Assembly (NCBI GenBank): GCA_029762595.1
Contig: JARVGJ010000017.1
Location: 1-50,341 of the forward strand
Direction of reading: 5' to 3'
Length of the DNA stretch: 50,341 nt
DNA from: Methanolobus sp.
GTDB lineage: Archaea > Halobacteriota > Methanosarcinia > Methanosarcinales > Methanosarcinaceae
Below, piece by piece: positions 43,675-50,341 of this stretch. The translations under genes and the position numbers were made by a program. The notes under the pieces are model-generated. The model saw only the letters and a program-made list of their open reading frames with translations, was not told the origin of the DNA and did not search any database. Each line of letters starts with the position of its first letter. The stretch's first letter is position 1.

Positions 43675-44114
43675 GTCATATCCAGCTCCACGACATTCTG
43701 GAAACTGCTCGCTATGATATATCTATCCACATCTAACCTTATAAGAGCTGATGATGGGGATTCCAGGAAATCCTTAAGGTATGGGTGCTTTTCAATATAG
43801 AGCTTTTTAAGCTCAGCTGTCTTTTCAGCAACCACAACTCTCCCATTGGCATTCACAGCCATAGCATCCTTAAAATCATTGGACGTGTTTGTCCTGTTAT
43901 CTATCATCATGGATGCTTTGCCAGAGCCTGTAAGATATGAATACTTCCTGGTGGCCACAGGAGTTACAAAATATATGGATCTAAGATCATCACTTGCTGC
44001 AAATCCCACAAGGTTGGTATATGTTCCCTCATCGTGGTATGTTGCAAGGACTGCAAGTTTCTGCTCTTTCATAAGAGAGCTCAGACTTTCCTTTAAACGC
44101 TGACTTTTCAACAT
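43671..44114 (-). CDS. pyridoxamine 5'-phosphate oxidase-like flavin protein
   Basis: The 147-residue split-barrel protein starts MLKSQRLKESLSSLMKEQKLAVLATYHDEGTYTNLVGFAASDD, a typical FMN-binding PNPOx-like opening. It continues with SIYFVTPVATRKYSYL and MMIDNRTNTSNDF. It may bind FMN or F420; the family includes F420-dependent reductases and heme-binding proteins as well as true oxidases. It lacks the full pyridoxamine-oxidase signature, so a vitamin B6 role is unlikely. It is translationally coupled to the dikinase and lies 40 bases after the GyrI-like gene, which suggests a three-gene operon. Confidence 0.85.
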   Translation of the reverse strand: MLKSQRLKESLSSLMKEQKLAVLATYHDEGTYTNLVGFAASDDLRSIYFVTPVATRKYSYLTGSGKASMMIDNRTNTSNDFKDAMAVNANGRVVVAEKTAELKKLYIEKHPYLKDFLESPSSALIRLDVDRYIIASSFQNVVELDMT

Positions 44115-44154
44115 ATGAGGCCACCCACAAAAACTTTAAGAATTTCAACCCTTT

Positions 44155-44613
44155 TCAGTCCACAGCCATTGTAATGCGGGTCAAAAGCTCGCTTTGTGGC
44201 ACTTCCATGGGTGAATTGTAGTAGTACTCATGGGAGATGCCCTTTGGCTTATATCCATTGTCCTCTATCCATTTTGCCATTTCACTGTAGGGTTGCTCCA
44301 TGCCTCTATAAGGGCCCTTGTACATCATGGATACATATTTTCCTGCAGGGATCTCCGATACGCCGATCTCACCACTACCTTCCAGCGGCATGGCAACCGG
44401 AAAACCTATTTCCAGGTCCAGGTCCTCCATATCCATGTTGTAGTAGGCAACAAAAGGTGCTCCTGCAGGCTCCTGGCCTATTCGGAACATATACTGCATT
44501 ATCTTCTCATAGCTCTCACCTATAAGAACTGGAAGCTCACTGACCGCTGCCCTGGTCCGGATCGACAGGACAGGCTGTGCCTGTTCTTCTTTAATTTCGA
44601 TTCCACCGTTCAT
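44155..44613 (-). CDS. GyrI-like small-molecule-binding protein
   Basis: The 152-residue stand-alone GyrI-like (AraC effector-binding) domain has two repeats around a ligand pocket: PVLSIRTRAAVSELPVLIGE near the start and ISEIPAGKYV-type sequence in VSEIPAGKYVSMMYKGPYRGM. The C-terminal EYYYNSPMEVPQSELLTRI carries the conserved acidic pocket residue. There is no DNA-binding domain, so it acts as a binder or hydrolase of small, often xenobiotic, molecules. It is the first gene of the operon leading to the PNPOx-like protein and the dikinase. Confidence 0.88.
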   Translation of the reverse strand: MNGGIEIKEEQAQPVLSIRTRAAVSELPVLIGESYEKIMQYMFRIGQEPAGAPFVAYYNMDMEDLDLEIGFPVAMPLEGSGEIGVSEIPAGKYVSMMYKGPYRGMEQPYSEMAKWIEDNGYKPKGISHEYYYNSPMEVPQSELLTRITMAVD

Positions 44614-44729
44614 ACTGAATTCTCCAATATCTGGCTCTATATATCACTGCACTTTGCAGAGAGATGATCCTTACTGTTTTGATCCATGCATAGTAGTTTA
44701 TCAGGTTTATCGGACTATGGGCATCTGCC

Positions 44730-46571
44730 TCAGATCTCCTTTACCCACATGACCTCGCCTTCTTCCACAGCATCCAGGATGTCATCAGCTATGGCGGAAT
44801 CTATCCTCACCTTGATATCGCCGTGCCTGCCTACAGTGGCCGAGAACATGAACTCTTCACCTGCATAGACTTCCACATCACGACCTGAAGCCTCGGGGAC
44901 ATTTAGGATGACATGTTTTTTCGTGCGCTCGATTATAGGATGATGCTCCTTGTTCTCACGCATTTTCCTCTCATCTGTGGATTCGAACTTACGTACGTCG
45001 ATATGGATGCCCAAAGCCTTCTCGATATCATCTATGGTCTTTCCACCTTTGCCTATCACCCTTGGGAGATCCTTTTCCCTGACACGTACAAGAGCCCGGT
45101 GGTCTGAGACCATCTCCACTTCAACAGGGCCGCTTGAGTAATTACTGATAAAGTCCTTCACCTCACTTTCTGCAAGCTTCCACGAAGGGCTTCTCTGCTG
45201 TTCCCCTCCCAGAGGCATGACCACGACCTGCTCGCCGTATGTGTATATTTCGAATTCGTTCTTGCCAGTTTCAAGGTCCGATATAAGTATCACGGGTCTT
45301 GCAAGGTCTGCCTCCATCATGCCTGCAGGCACCTTCACAGTGAATTCAAGCACCTGTACTTTTGCGATCTCTCCCTTGTCTATGAATATCACAGTATCCA
45401 CCACCTGAGGGATCACACCAAGCTCAACTCTTCCGATAAGCCTCTGGATGGCATCCACAGCACGGTTGGCATGCACCACTCCGATCATACCAACACCTGC
45501 TAGCCTCATATCTGCAAATATCGCAAAATCCTTTGTCTTGCGTACTTCATCATATATGGTATAATCCGGGCGCACAAGCAGCAGTACATCTGCTGTGTTC
45601 TCAAGGCTGCCGTCAAGGGGTGCATACTGTGTTATCTCCTGGGGAACCTGCAGGTCACGGGGTGATTCCATTGTTTTCACAATAAAGCCCCTGTTGTTAA
45701 GATAGCTTGCAACGCCGGCTGCAAAAGTGGACTTCCCGGCACCCGGTGGTCCTGCTATCAGTATGCCTCTCTGGGTGCGTATCCTTTCCTTAAGTACATC
45801 GCTTAAGCGATATTCTTCCAGTGATACCGATGCCACAGGCCTGACGATGGTGATTTCCATATCATCGGAGAAGGGAGGGTGTGATATGGCTATTCTCATA
45901 TTCCTTATCTGAAGTACCGAGGCACCGCTGAAGGACATCTCTGTGAAGGATTCCAGGTCTGAACGTGCCCTGTCCAGCAATTCCCTGGATATCATCTTAA
46001 GTTCCTGGTATGCGCAGGGTTCATCCCTTATCTTTACGTATTGGACATCTGCTATTGACCCTCTCTTTGCCATGGGACATACCTTATGCTTTAAGTGAAC
46101 CGACATTGTGTCTGGTGTAAAGAACTTGTCAACAAGCAGAGGCCCGAATTCTTCCATAGGAGGCTTTACGAAGTCAACGTCAATTCCCTTTGCCCTTGCA
46201 ACCAGGGACTGCACCCTGTCACCGGTGACAAACTTAGCATCCAGTTCTGCTGCAGTCTCCCTGATGAGCGCATCTATCTCACCGCCCTTGGCAAGTTTTA
46301 CCTGATCAAGGTTAGGTCTAAGTCCGGTAAAGAACAATCTGATGTAACCTTTGCTGACATAGCGCTGAAGCTCCTGTATCTCTTCAAGTCCTTTATATCC
46401 TATCTCAAGTCCCCTGTTAGCCTGTGCTTCCAGCTCTGCCATTACAGCTTCGGGGACATGGATATCAACGTCCCTCAGTCTGCCATCAAGTATCTTTCCA
46501 GAAAGGATACCATCGATAACAGCACTCGTGTCAGGAACTATCTTCTGTCTGTTCTTGGTAAAGTCTTCCAT
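44730..46571 (-). CDS. PINc/VapC-family ATPase with KH domain
   Basis: The 613-residue archaeal protein fuses three modules. A PIN nuclease domain (about 10-140) starts [14 protein letters not shown] and has acidic residues in [20 protein letters not shown] PilT/VirB11-like secretion-type ATPase (about 225-470) has Walker [14 protein letters not shown] and the downstream [21 protein letters not shown]-terminal KH RNA-binding domain (about 490-560) has [17 protein letters not shown]. The combination points to RNA processing coupled to an ATP-driven hexamer. It is conserved in euryarchaea, and its substrate is unknown to me. It is monocistronic by position. Confidence 0.92.
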   Translation of the reverse strand: MEDFTKNRQKIVPDTSAVIDGILSGKILDGRLRDVDIHVPEAVMAELEAQANRGLEIGYKGLEEIQELQRYVSKGYIRLFFTGLRPNLDQVKLAKGGEIDALIRETAAELDAKFVTGDRVQSLVARAKGIDVDFVKPPMEEFGPLLVDKFFTPDTMSVHLKHKVCPMAKRGSIADVQYVKIRDEPCAYQELKMISRELLDRARSDLESFTEMSFSGASVLQIRNMRIAISHPPFSDDMEITIVRPVASVSLEEYRLSDVLKERIRTQRGILIAGPPGAGKSTFAAGVASYLNNRGFIVKTMESPRDLQVPQEITQYAPLDGSLENTADVLLLVRPDYTIYDEVRKTKDFAIFADMRLAGVGMIGVVHANRAVDAIQRLIGRVELGVIPQVVDTVIFIDKGEIAKVQVLEFTVKVPAGMMEADLARPVILISDLETGKNEFEIYTYGEQVVVMPLGGEQQRSPSWKLAESEVKDFISNYSSGPVEVEMVSDHRALVRVREKDLPRVIGKGGKTIDDIEKALGIHIDVRKFESTDERKMRENKEHHPIIERTKKHVILNVPEASGRDVEVYAGEEFMFSATVGRHGDIKVRIDSAIADDILDAVEEGEVMWVKEI

Positions 46572-46675
46572 ACTTATGGATAGGGTTGCGCACTATATAA
46601 TTAGGTTGCCATCACTTATGTAATGGCCGGAATTGATAAAAAGTGAACTGGAAATATATGCCTTGATTGCTTTTT

Positions 46676-47038
46676 TCAGTAGACCTTTTCAGGATCAAAT
46701 ACCTTCTCTCCGATCTCTTCCCCCTCGATGTTCCGGTAAAAGCATGATCTAAAGCCAGTATGGCAAGCACCACCGATCTGTTCTACCAGTAAAAGCACCG
46801 CATCCATGTCGCAGTCGATCCTTATCTCGATGATCTTCTGGATATGTCCTGAGCTCTCTCCCTTTTTCCACAGGCTCTGCCTGCTACGGCTCCAGTAATG
46901 TGCTATGCCGGTATCTATGGTTCTCTGCAACGCTTCCCTGTCCATGAAGGCGCACATAAGCACCTCCTTTGTTTCGTTATTCTGGGCAATGGCCGCTATG
47001 AGGCCGTTATCATATTTCAGGTCATTGATATTGATCAT
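46676..47038 (-). CDS. hisI: phosphoribosyl-AMP cyclohydrolase
   Basis: HisI opens the adenine ring of PR-AMP in the third step of histidine synthesis. The protein is about 120 residues from ATG 47038; the frame opens at 47047. It shows [51 protein letters not shown] and the metal ligands in [23 protein letters not shown]. It is the single-domain form without a fused HisE. It is divergent from the RecA-like gene. Confidence 0.95.
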   Translation of the reverse strand: MININDLKYDNGLIAAIAQNNETKEVLMCAFMDREALQRTIDTGIAHYWSRSRQSLWKKGESSGHIQKIIEIRIDCDMDAVLLLVEQIGGACHTGFRSCFYRNIEGEEIGEKVFDPEKVY

Positions 47039-47140
47039 ATGTATCACTAATTGCTATATACTATAAAATACTATTATCTATCATTATTAATATAATTGAA
47101 CGCAAAATATTTGTGATATTTAAGTTATAGGGGTCTTCTT

Positions 47141-47905
47141 ATGGATTACAGTTTTGATGGTACAGGGGGATACAGGGTCCCCACAGGAATAGCCGGACTG
47201 GATGTACAGCTTGGGGGAGGTGTCCCGCCAGGGACCACGATCCTGATCCTTGCAGAGCCAGGTTCCTATTCTGAGATGTTTGCCCAGCAATTCGTTTATG
47301 GCGGTCTTTTGAACAATGAGAGCGTCTTTTACTTCACTTCTGAACATCCTGCACAGGAGATCGTTCATGAGATGGAGGATATGAGGTGGGATGTTGAAAA
47401 GTACGTTGAGGACGGAAATCTTGATTTTATCGATGCATACCTTCCCAGATTCTATAATGTACTTCCAAAGGAGTTCACAAGCAACCTTTCAGCAAAGGAT
47501 TTTCTGAAAAAGGGTATCGATTCAATGGGTCTGCTCAAAGCTACAGTCACACAAAAAAGGGATGATAAATACCGGGGTGTAATTGATTCTATCTCATACT
47601 TCCTGCGTGCCTACAATCTGAATACGGTTGTAGAGGTCATCGAAATGGTTTCCTCCATTGGCAAGGCCACAGGTGCCATCCATTTGGTAATGATGACCAG
47701 TGGTATGCATGACTCTGTGACCGAGAACACACTTCGCCATATATGTGACGGAGTAATAGAGTTCAGGATCAAAGAACGTGGTAGCGAGATCGAGCGCAAT
47801 ATCCTGATACGTAAGATGCGCGGAATGATAGTTCCAAACAGGACGATCTCCTACATGGTCACACAGAAAGGGATTGAACTGGAGACCACAACGCGTGTTC
47901 TTTAA
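47141..47905 (+). CDS. RecA/RadA-superfamily (KaiC/RAD55-like) protein with degenerate Walker A
   Basis: The 254-residue protein has the RAD55/KaiC core: VPTGIAGLDVQLGGGVPPGTTILI, then strands and helices through FYFTSEHPAQEIVHEM and VIDSISYFLRAYN (Walker B-like aspartate), and a C-terminal IRKMRGMIVPNRTISY. The P-loop position reads AEPGSYSEMF instead of GxxGxGKT/S, so the lysine and the hydroxyl residue are missing. ATP hydrolysis is unlikely, though nucleotide binding may persist. It precedes the REase-fold gene by about 90 bases on the same strand. The function is not known; related proteins serve signalling or motility. Confidence 0.82.
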   Translation: MDYSFDGTGGYRVPTGIAGLDVQLGGGVPPGTTILILAEPGSYSEMFAQQFVYGGLLNNESVFYFTSEHPAQEIVHEMEDMRWDVEKYVEDGNLDFIDAYLPRFYNVLPKEFTSNLSAKDFLKKGIDSMGLLKATVTQKRDDKYRGVIDSISYFLRAYNLNTVVEVIEMVSSIGKATGAIHLVMMTSGMHDSVTENTLRHICDGVIEFRIKERGSEIERNILIRKMRGMIVPNRTISYMVTQKGIELETTTRVL

Positions 47906-47995
47906 CATCTATCATGTTCCTTCCCGGAACATGCTTTTCTATCTGTATGCCTTTTATTTGTAGAAAGCTATTTTAGTTAAACGGCAAAATGGGTA

Positions 47996-49216
47996 ATGAT
48001 AATAATGAAACAGGATCTAGTTCGAATTTTGAGGGATATTTTCACATCATCGGGATATGATGTAACAGACTCTTTCCGGCATGACCTTGTTGCTGAGAGG
48101 AACAGCTTCAAGACATACATTAAGCTTTCATATGATCCCGATATTACAGAGCTGCGGGAATTCGCATGCCAGCTTACAGAAGGCGAGGGGCTTTACGTTA
48201 TTGCCGCAGAGGCCACAGATGAGTTTCTCCGTCAGGCAAAGGCTTCAGGTATAAAAGTATGGACCCGCGATGATATGGCTTTGAAGATCGGCAGGGCAGT
48301 GATCGCTGATGTAGAGGGAACCACCGCAGATCTTGACCTGCTTGGCCAGTTCACAGAAAAGCCGCTCGCCCATGCAGGCACTGTCAGCAGGGCTGATGAG
48401 GTTGCAAAAGAGGCAATAAATGCCATATTTGGTACCGGTTCATCTCCCCATGTGGACCAAAAGGCCCTGGACAATTCATTTATATCAAGGTGCTCAAGAA
48501 CATCGACACCTTCTGTTGAGCAGATCACAGAAGTTCAATACTATCGCCCCGGAACGCTCAGCTCTGAACCTGTTGCTGAGGAGCCGGTCATGTCCGATGT
48601 ACCAGTGATAAGGGAGAAGGTGCCCTTGGAAGCACCTTTGTCACAGGGACAGTCCGTACTTATGGACCTGCGATCATCACCGGTCAATGTCCCAAAAGAA
48701 CGTGCAATGTCCATTGCAGTTCCTCATGTCCGCGGGGGTAAAGCTGCAGTATTGAAATTCGTACCTTTCTGGAAATACAGTTATTCACTGGGTGTTGAAC
48801 ATCGTTACAAGTCCAAGATAATAGATATATCAGGTGATGGGACCGGCTGTCTCAATGCTCTTAACGGCAACAATGAGAAGATGGACCTCAGGGATATACA
48901 TGACAGCGTTATGGTCCCCGATGTTGAGTATGATGTCAAGGTCCCCGTAACAACTGAAGAGGATGCCTGCAAAGGCCTTCTTGATACGATCATTGCTGAA
49001 TATACACGGGACCTGCGCTTTGACAATGCACAGGGTGATGCGATCATTTCCGAACACAAAAGGTTTAAGCCAGCAGCATCAGATATAGACCTGAATGTGG
49101 AACTGGTCTATGTACCGGTATGGGAGATAAAGGGACAGCGCAATTCGGTGGAGATCAATGCTTCCAGTGGCGAGGTCCTGCGAAATCCCGTAGACAATGA
49201 TGTGGAGTTTGTATGA
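47996..49216 (+). CDS. methanogen protein with nuclease-fold N-domain, function unknown
   Basis: The 406-residue protein has no assigned function. Residues 1-115 resemble a restriction-endonuclease-like fold (RILRDIFTSSGYDVTDSF, then FKTYIKLSYD with a lysine after a beta strand). I cannot find a full PD-ExK set. A disordered, Pro/Ser-rich linker spans about 130-235. The C-terminal part (about 240-406) has paired motifs KFVPFWKYSYSLGVEHRYKSK and ELVYVPVWEIKGQRNSVEIN, which look like two halves of a duplicated fold. It is co-oriented with the RecA-like gene. An internal ATG at 48005 is an alternative start. Confidence 0.65.
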   Translation: MIIMKQDLVRILRDIFTSSGYDVTDSFRHDLVAERNSFKTYIKLSYDPDITELREFACQLTEGEGLYVIAAEATDEFLRQAKASGIKVWTRDDMALKIGRAVIADVEGTTADLDLLGQFTEKPLAHAGTVSRADEVAKEAINAIFGTGSSPHVDQKALDNSFISRCSRTSTPSVEQITEVQYYRPGTLSSEPVAEEPVMSDVPVIREKVPLEAPLSQGQSVLMDLRSSPVNVPKERAMSIAVPHVRGGKAAVLKFVPFWKYSYSLGVEHRYKSKIIDISGDGTGCLNALNGNNEKMDLRDIHDSVMVPDVEYDVKVPVTTEEDACKGLLDTIIAEYTRDLRFDNAQGDAIISEHKRFKPAASDIDLNVELVYVPVWEIKGQRNSVEINASSGEVLRNPVDNDVEFV

Positions 49217-49245
49217 GCTGCATTGGTGAATGATGCTAAACTTAG

Positions 49246-49274
49246 TTCGTATGTATACGAATATTTTATATATC
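49246..49274 (+). promoter_or_regulatory. inverted repeat and TATA box upstream of the HesB/IscA gene
   Basis: TTCGTAT-GT-ATACGAA (49246-49261) is a perfect 7-bp inverted repeat directly followed by a TATA element (TTTTATATA, 49264-49272). The HesB gene starts 75 bases downstream. The position, abutting TATA on its upstream side, is that of an activator or repressor operator. Confidence 0.5.
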
Positions 49275-49344
49275 AAAAACACATATAAAGGATTACCCGG
49301 TAGTCACCTTGTAGTAAATTCACTTAAATAATGAGGAATAAATA

Positions 49345-49674
49345 ATGGTAGAAGTAACTGACAAAGCAGCAGCTGAATTGAAATCACTGCTTGAGGAACA
49401 GAACAAACAGGATCACGCTCTCAGGATCTTCATTGCAGGCATGAGCTGCTGCGGTGTGCAGTATGGAATGTCACTTGAAGAGGAGATCAGTGAGGAACAT
49501 GACCTTGTGCTTGAAGACAATGGTCTCAAAATAGTTATGAACAAAGATGATGCAGATGGTCTTTCCAATGCAAAGATAGATTATGTGGACGGTCCTTCCG
49601 GAAAGGGCTTCGTAATCGACAACCCGACATCAGGCGCTGGATGCGGTACATCCTGTGGTGGCAGCTGCCATTAA
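49345..49674 (+). CDS. HesB/IscA-family iron-sulfur assembly protein
   Basis: The 109-residue protein has the A-type carrier fold (VEVTDKAAAELKSLLEEQ, LRIFIAGMSCCGVQYGMSLEEE, FVIDNP). Canonical IscA carries one Cys in the middle and a CGC-type pair at the end. Here there is a vicinal CC in MSCCGVQYG and a C-terminal GCGTSCGGSCH, which is extra cysteine-rich and ends in His. It probably binds an Fe-S cluster or metal and could pass it on; a selenium or copper role is not excluded. GAGG lies eight bases before the ATG. An inverted repeat next to the TATA box suggests dedicated regulation. Confidence 0.88.
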   Translation: MVEVTDKAAAELKSLLEEQNKQDHALRIFIAGMSCCGVQYGMSLEEEISEEHDLVLEDNGLKIVMNKDDADGLSNAKIDYVDGPSGKGFVIDNPTSGAGCGTSCGGSCH

Positions 49675-49728
49675 GCGGGTTTGATATACATATAGGCAAA
49701 TTGGGTAATTCATATCACAGGTGATACA

Positions 49729-50079
49729 ATGATCCCGGGATTAGGTGGCAGGGGCATGAACCCTGCAAAGGTCAAACAGATGATGAAACAGATGGGCATC
49801 AACATCACTGAGATAGATGATGTTGAACAGGTCATCATAAGGACTGCTTCAAAGGATATCGTTTTTAATGATGCCAATGTTTCCATAATGAATGCCCAGG
49901 GTGTGGATACCTATCAGATAGTCGGCACACCGGAAGAAATGGCCAGGGAATTACAGATTCCTGATGAGGACGTTAGTCTGGTTGCAGAGCAGACCGGTGT
50001 TTCCCAGGACAAGGCCCGCCAGGCATTAAAAGATGCCAACGGTGATCTTGCAGAGGCTATTCTGGCACTCTCATCTTAA
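49729..50079 (+). CDS. nac: archaeal nascent polypeptide-associated complex protein
   Basis: The 116-residue archaeal NAC alpha homologue binds emerging chains at the ribosome. It has a Gly/Met-rich start (IPGLGGRGMNPAKVKQMMKQMG), the NAC beta barrel (VIIRTASKDIVFNDANVSIMNAQG) and a C-terminal UBA domain (DVSLVAEQTGVSQDKARQALKDANGDLAEAILAL). The length is normal, and the ATG has GGTGATAC upstream. Confidence 0.95.
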   Translation: MIPGLGGRGMNPAKVKQMMKQMGINITEIDDVEQVIIRTASKDIVFNDANVSIMNAQGVDTYQIVGTPEEMARELQIPDEDVSLVAEQTGVSQDKARQALKDANGDLAEAILALSS

Positions 50080-50171
50080 ATCTGTCTGATCTTAATTTAT
50101 TTTTGTTTTTATTTTTTTTATTAACTTTTTTTAGTTAACTTTATCATGTTGGAGTAAGAAGACCATCGTTT

Positions 50172-50341
50172 TCAAACGGTGGATGAATTACGTCCCCTAT
50201 TGGAACTGCCGTCAATGTATTTCTTAATTGTTTCAGCAGATACTTGACCATGAGTACCAACATAATAGCTTGGTGACCAAAGATGATTTCCCCAAAATTC
50301 CTTTTTTCGTAATTCGGGAAACTTCTGGAAAACTCTCTTAG
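50172..50341 (-). mobile_element. tnpA: IS200/IS605-family TnpA transposase, 3' part (cut by the window edge)
   Basis: The minus strand from the window edge reads KFPELRKKEFWGNHLWSPSY and YVGTHGQVSAETIKKYIDG, ending in TGA at 50174-50172. This is the C-terminal half of a Y1 (HUH) transposase of the IS200/IS605 type, with the helix bearing the catalytic tyrosine (TIKKYI). The 5' part lies beyond the window, so intactness cannot be judged. A small hairpin (CCATCGTTT with AAACGGTGG, 50163-50182) overlaps the stop codon; it may be a terminator or an element-end structure. Confidence 0.85.

Overview
The window comes from a euryarchaeon, almost certainly a methylotrophic methanogen of the Methanosarcinaceae (Methanolobus/Methanococcoides/Methanomethylovorans-like). 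The case rests on archaea-only genes (tiaS, nob1, archaeal NAC, gfcR, PINc/VapC ATPase, prepilin-like proteins), coenzyme F420 biosynthesis (cofE), and a tetrahydrofolate C1 gene set of the type known from Methanosarcina barkeri. Starts are often preceded by GGTGA-type ribosome binding sites. I saw no rRNA, tRNA or CRISPR array. The genus is an inference; no rRNA is present to settle it.

Layout. 1-6000: a lone flavin disulfide oxidoreductase, an AT-rich Mrr-type restriction endonuclease, and a proV-proW-proX glycine betaine ABC transporter on the minus strand. 6.3-16.1 kb: a long minus-strand metabolic block (purN, glyA, folD, a dihydropteroate synthase-like gene, metV, then metF-thiC-cofE), interrupted between metV and metF by an IS630 scar. 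16.3-32.4 kb: mostly housekeeping genes (sensor kinase, tiaS, nadE, nob1, gfcR, a DnaJ-zinc-finger/S1/DHH protein, slipin-nfeD, an AIR-synthase-like protein, hisH), then a small surface/membrane cluster (two prepilin-like Ig-fold proteins, a coiled-coil membrane protein, ugd).

32.5-41.4 kb is an accessory region. It holds a NUDIX gene coupled to a PLD-helicase-DUF3427 gene that carries one in-frame TAA, a methyltransferase facing a hicBA module, a degraded second copy of that same block about 1.3 kb further on, a cluster of inverted repeats, a 7TM histidine kinase, and an intact mntA-hepT toxin-antitoxin pair. 41.4-44.6 kb is a compact minus-strand operon: GyrI-like binder, PNPOx-like flavin protein, and a dikinase whose domain order resembles rifampin phosphotransferase rather than PEP synthase. 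44.7-50.3 kb returns to core genes (PINc/VapC ATPase, hisI, a RecA-like pseudo-ATPase with a REase-fold partner, a HesB/IscA protein, NAC) and ends inside an IS200/IS605 transposase.

How the genes work together: GlyA makes methylene-THF from serine, FolD interconverts it with methenyl/formyl-THF, PurN uses formyl-THF for purines, and MetF/MetV reduce methylene-THF to methyl-THF. This gives a biosynthetic C1 pool separate from the methanopterin pathway of methanogenesis. The most interesting candidates for undescribed biology are the RPH-like dikinase operon, the NUDIX/PLD-helicase pair, the duplicated methyltransferase-hicAB block, an apparent AUU start in proV, and a structured non-coding element upstream of the slipin gene.
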